A stretch of DNA of 6,078 nucleotides from Deltaproteobacteria bacterium (GTDB lineage Bacteria > Desulfobacterota > Desulfobacteria > Desulfobacterales > Desulfatibacillaceae): contig JAFDHW010000157.1 of assembly GCA_019308705.1 (NCBI GenBank), forward strand, positions 1 to 6,078, read 5' to 3'. Positions 5,964 to 6,078 of the stretch are shown here, one piece after another. The position numbers and the translations under genes were made by a program. The notes beneath the pieces are model-generated. The model was not told the origin of the DNA. It was given only the letters and a program-made list of their open reading frames with translations, and made no database searches. The stretch's first letter is position 1, and the number at the start of each line of letters is the position of its first letter.

Positions 5964-6078
5964 CTAACCCGGATTATTCACGAGTTCGATTCGCGCGGGA
6001 GCAAGGAAGGAGGAGGGAAGCTGTACTTTTGTACCGCGACCGCCTCCTGACGCAGCTATCGCGTGAATCGGGCTCGCC
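5963..6078 (+). mobile_element. Possible terminal region of an insertion sequence, cut by the window edge
   Basis: From CCTAACCCGG (5963) to the right edge I find no convincing gene, but dense inverted repeats: CGATTCGCGCG (5987-5997) with CGCGTGAATCG (6060-6070), 11 bp with one G-T wobble on the plus strand; AGGAGG (6008-6013) with CCTCCT (6043-6048); and GTAC-TTTT-GTAC (6023-6034). ATTCACG (5976-5982) can also pair with CGTGAAT (6062-6068). The sequence from 5963 resembles, from memory, terminal repeats of IS1380-like elements, which start with CCT. Only one end is visible, so neither a partner repeat nor a target duplication can be checked. A minor open frame on the plus strand to 6078 has no clear start. 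It could instead be a structured RNA or a leader region. Confidence 0.3.

Noticed and set aside
5323..5967. Plus-strand open frames running through the pheT start and upstream region
   Set aside because: They overlap the N-terminal coding part of pheT in antisense and lack a ribosome binding site. The protein is Arg/Gly/Pro/Lys-rich without a domain.
5976..5997. GTTCGATTC resembling the T-loop of a tRNA
   Set aside because: The flanking bases do not form a T-arm stem, and no anticodon arm, D-arm or acceptor stem can be built upstream.

Overview
This GC-rich window (mostly G/C at third codon positions) looks like the chromosome of a free-living Gram-negative bacterium. All four recognisable genes lie on the minus strand, so the window reads right to left. 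A small MerR-type regulator directly downstream of pheT is an arrangement I associate with Desulfobacterota (former Deltaproteobacteria). That group is my best guess for the host, but it is an inference.

Layout in transcription order. (1) 6078-5963: a non-coding stretch of nested inverted repeats that resembles the end of a mobile element, running off the window. (2) 5962-5743: about 220 bp upstream of pheT with several hairpins and a Phe-rich open frame whose stop overlaps the pheT ATG. pheS, the usual upstream partner, is not in the window. (3) 5742-3325: pheT, complete, the phenylalanyl-tRNA synthetase beta subunit. (4) 3254-2907: a 115-residue MerR-family regulator with a GTG start, 70 bp after pheT, whose ribosome binding site lies in a GC hairpin. 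(5) 2906-2732: a probable intrinsic terminator overlapping a good sigma-70-type promoter, then two perfect tandem hairpins. (6) 2731-434: a 765-residue soluble, mostly helical protein I cannot assign. (7) 433-205: an intergenic region with two 8-bp-stem inverted repeats and a possible promoter. (8) 204-1: the first 68 codons of an exported protein, cut by the window edge.

pheT and merR probably form one transcription unit ending at the terminator near 2835. The 765-residue gene probably has its own promoter and a structured leader of about 110 nt. The signal-peptide gene is probably a separate unit. The core is ordinary housekeeping. The parts worth a second look are the pheT upstream region (missing pheS, Phe-rich frame, possible element end), the orphan 765-residue protein, and the overlapping terminator, promoter and tandem hairpins in front of it. 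I found no CRISPR array, tRNA, rRNA or complete transposase gene.
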